A stretch of 6,981 bases of DNA from Bacteroidales bacterium UBA5621 (GTDB taxonomy: Bacteria; Bacteroidota; Bacteroidia; Bacteroidales; VadinHA17). The notes under the pieces are model-generated. The model was given only the letters and a program-made list of their open reading frames with translations. It had not been told where the DNA came from and ran no database searches. This document shows positions 6,468 through 6,981 of the stretch, one piece after another. The DNA is taken from the NCBI GenBank assembly GCA_002424525.1, contig DIKJ01000215.1, positions 6,920 through 13,900 of the forward strand. The letters run 5' to 3'. The translations under genes were made by a program, and so were the position numbers. Position 1 is the stretch's first letter, and every line of letters starts with the position of its first letter.

Positions 6468-6504
6468 AGTCCGCAGCTATTGAGACTGTATAAAGATATG
6501 AAAT

Positions 6505-6981
6505 TTATGTGATTCTGACCTTCTGACCGGGAAGAATCGTTTTGTAATCAACCTCAAATTTGCCTTTGCTGATTGCGTTCAGTCTGCTTTTCAGGAGCCG
6601 TCTTCTCAGTGGGCTCACCCTGTCGGTAAAGAGAACGCCGTCGAGATGATCATACTCATGTTGTATAACCCGCGCAGCGAAACCGGCATAAGTCTCATCA
6701 TGGAACTGCCAGTTCTCATCGTAATACTGAATGCGGATAAACCCCTCACGGTTAACTTCCTCGCGAAGATTCGGGATGCTAAGGCATCCTTCGGACATTG
6801 GTTTCAGATCGCCGGATTTTTCAGTTATATGAGCATTGATGAACACTTTTTTGAAATCAGCAAGGTCCGGCTCATCTTCTGCCAGCGGCTCGCAATCGAT
6901 AACAAATATTCTGATTGATTTGCCAATCTGCGGTGCTGCCAGTCCCACCCCTTCAGAATTATACATTGTCTCAAAGAGGTC
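6505..6981 (-). CDS. def: Peptide deformylase, 5' end cut by window edge
   Basis: The enzyme removes the formyl group from the N-terminal methionine of new proteins in the cytosol, using a metal (usually Fe2+) at the active site. The visible 158 residues, reading DLFETMYNSEG onward, include all three family motifs: GVGLAAPQIG (11-20 of the visible part), EGCLSIP (64-70) with metal ligand Cys66, and QHEYDHLDG (107-115) with ligands His108 and His112 and catalytic Glu109. Comparison with E. coli Def suggests that roughly the first 30-40 residues lie beyond the right edge. A Met at 6964-6966 is internal, since the preceding DLFET is a family-typical helix. After the last motif the chain continues for about 40 residues, ending in VRIT. 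comEC follows after 37 bp. The active site appears intact. Confidence 0.96.
   Translation of the reverse strand, partial: DLFETMYNSEGVGLAAPQIGKSIRIFVIDCEPLAEDEPDLADFKKVFINAHITEKSGDLKPMSEGCLSIPNLREEVNREGFIRIQYYDENWQFHDETYAGFAARVIQHEYDHLDGVLFTDRVSPLRRRLLKSRLNAISKGKFEVDYKTILPGQKVRIT

Noticed and set aside
6468..6504. TATCTTTA in the def-comEC gap as a comEC promoter
   Set aside because: It misses the final G of TAnnTTTG and has no TTTG at the correct distance upstream.

Overview
The window looks like ordinary chromosomal DNA of a Bacteroidota bacterium, probably Bacteroidales or a relative. Three things suggest this. There is a Bacteroidota-type promoter (TTTG, 19-nt spacer, TATTTTTG) placed exactly upstream of an SRP RNA. 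There is a DUF4199 membrane protein, a family largely restricted to this phylum. Start codons lack clear Shine-Dalgarno sequences, and ComEC has the short, degenerate C-terminus I associate with this phylum. The exact lineage cannot be read from the window.

Layout from left to right. The minus strand carries the 5' end of a family 2 glycosyltransferase gene, cut by the window edge, preceded by a DUF4199 membrane-protein gene; the two are 17 bp apart and probably one operon. A 7-bp tandem repeat lies in the leader of the DUF4199 gene. A divergent intergenic region holds the SRP RNA promoter, then the plus strand has the small SRP RNA gene (ffs) and, 19 nt after its last paired base, a YciO-type member of the TsaC/Sua5/YciO family. 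A perfect 20-bp palindrome sits in the 62-bp gap between this gene and the convergent trkH.

The rest is on the minus strand, in transcription order: def (peptide deformylase, 5' end cut by the right edge), comEC (DNA-uptake channel, 37 bp after def), then trkA and trkH (K+ uptake, 10 bp apart), with a plausible promoter in front of trkA. TrkA is the cytosolic nucleotide-binding regulator and TrkH the membrane pore of one potassium transporter. def and comEC are adjacent but functionally unrelated.

No mobile element, CRISPR array, tRNA or defence system is visible, and no gene-free stretch exceeds 300 bases. I see no undescribed multi-gene system. The points most worth a second look are an asparagine in place of the first selectivity-filter glycine of TrkH, the SRP RNA/yciO arrangement in which the protein gene has no visible promoter of its own, the ComEC C-terminus that keeps a metallo-beta-lactamase outline without its metal ligands, the 20-bp palindrome, and the 7-bp tandem repeat.
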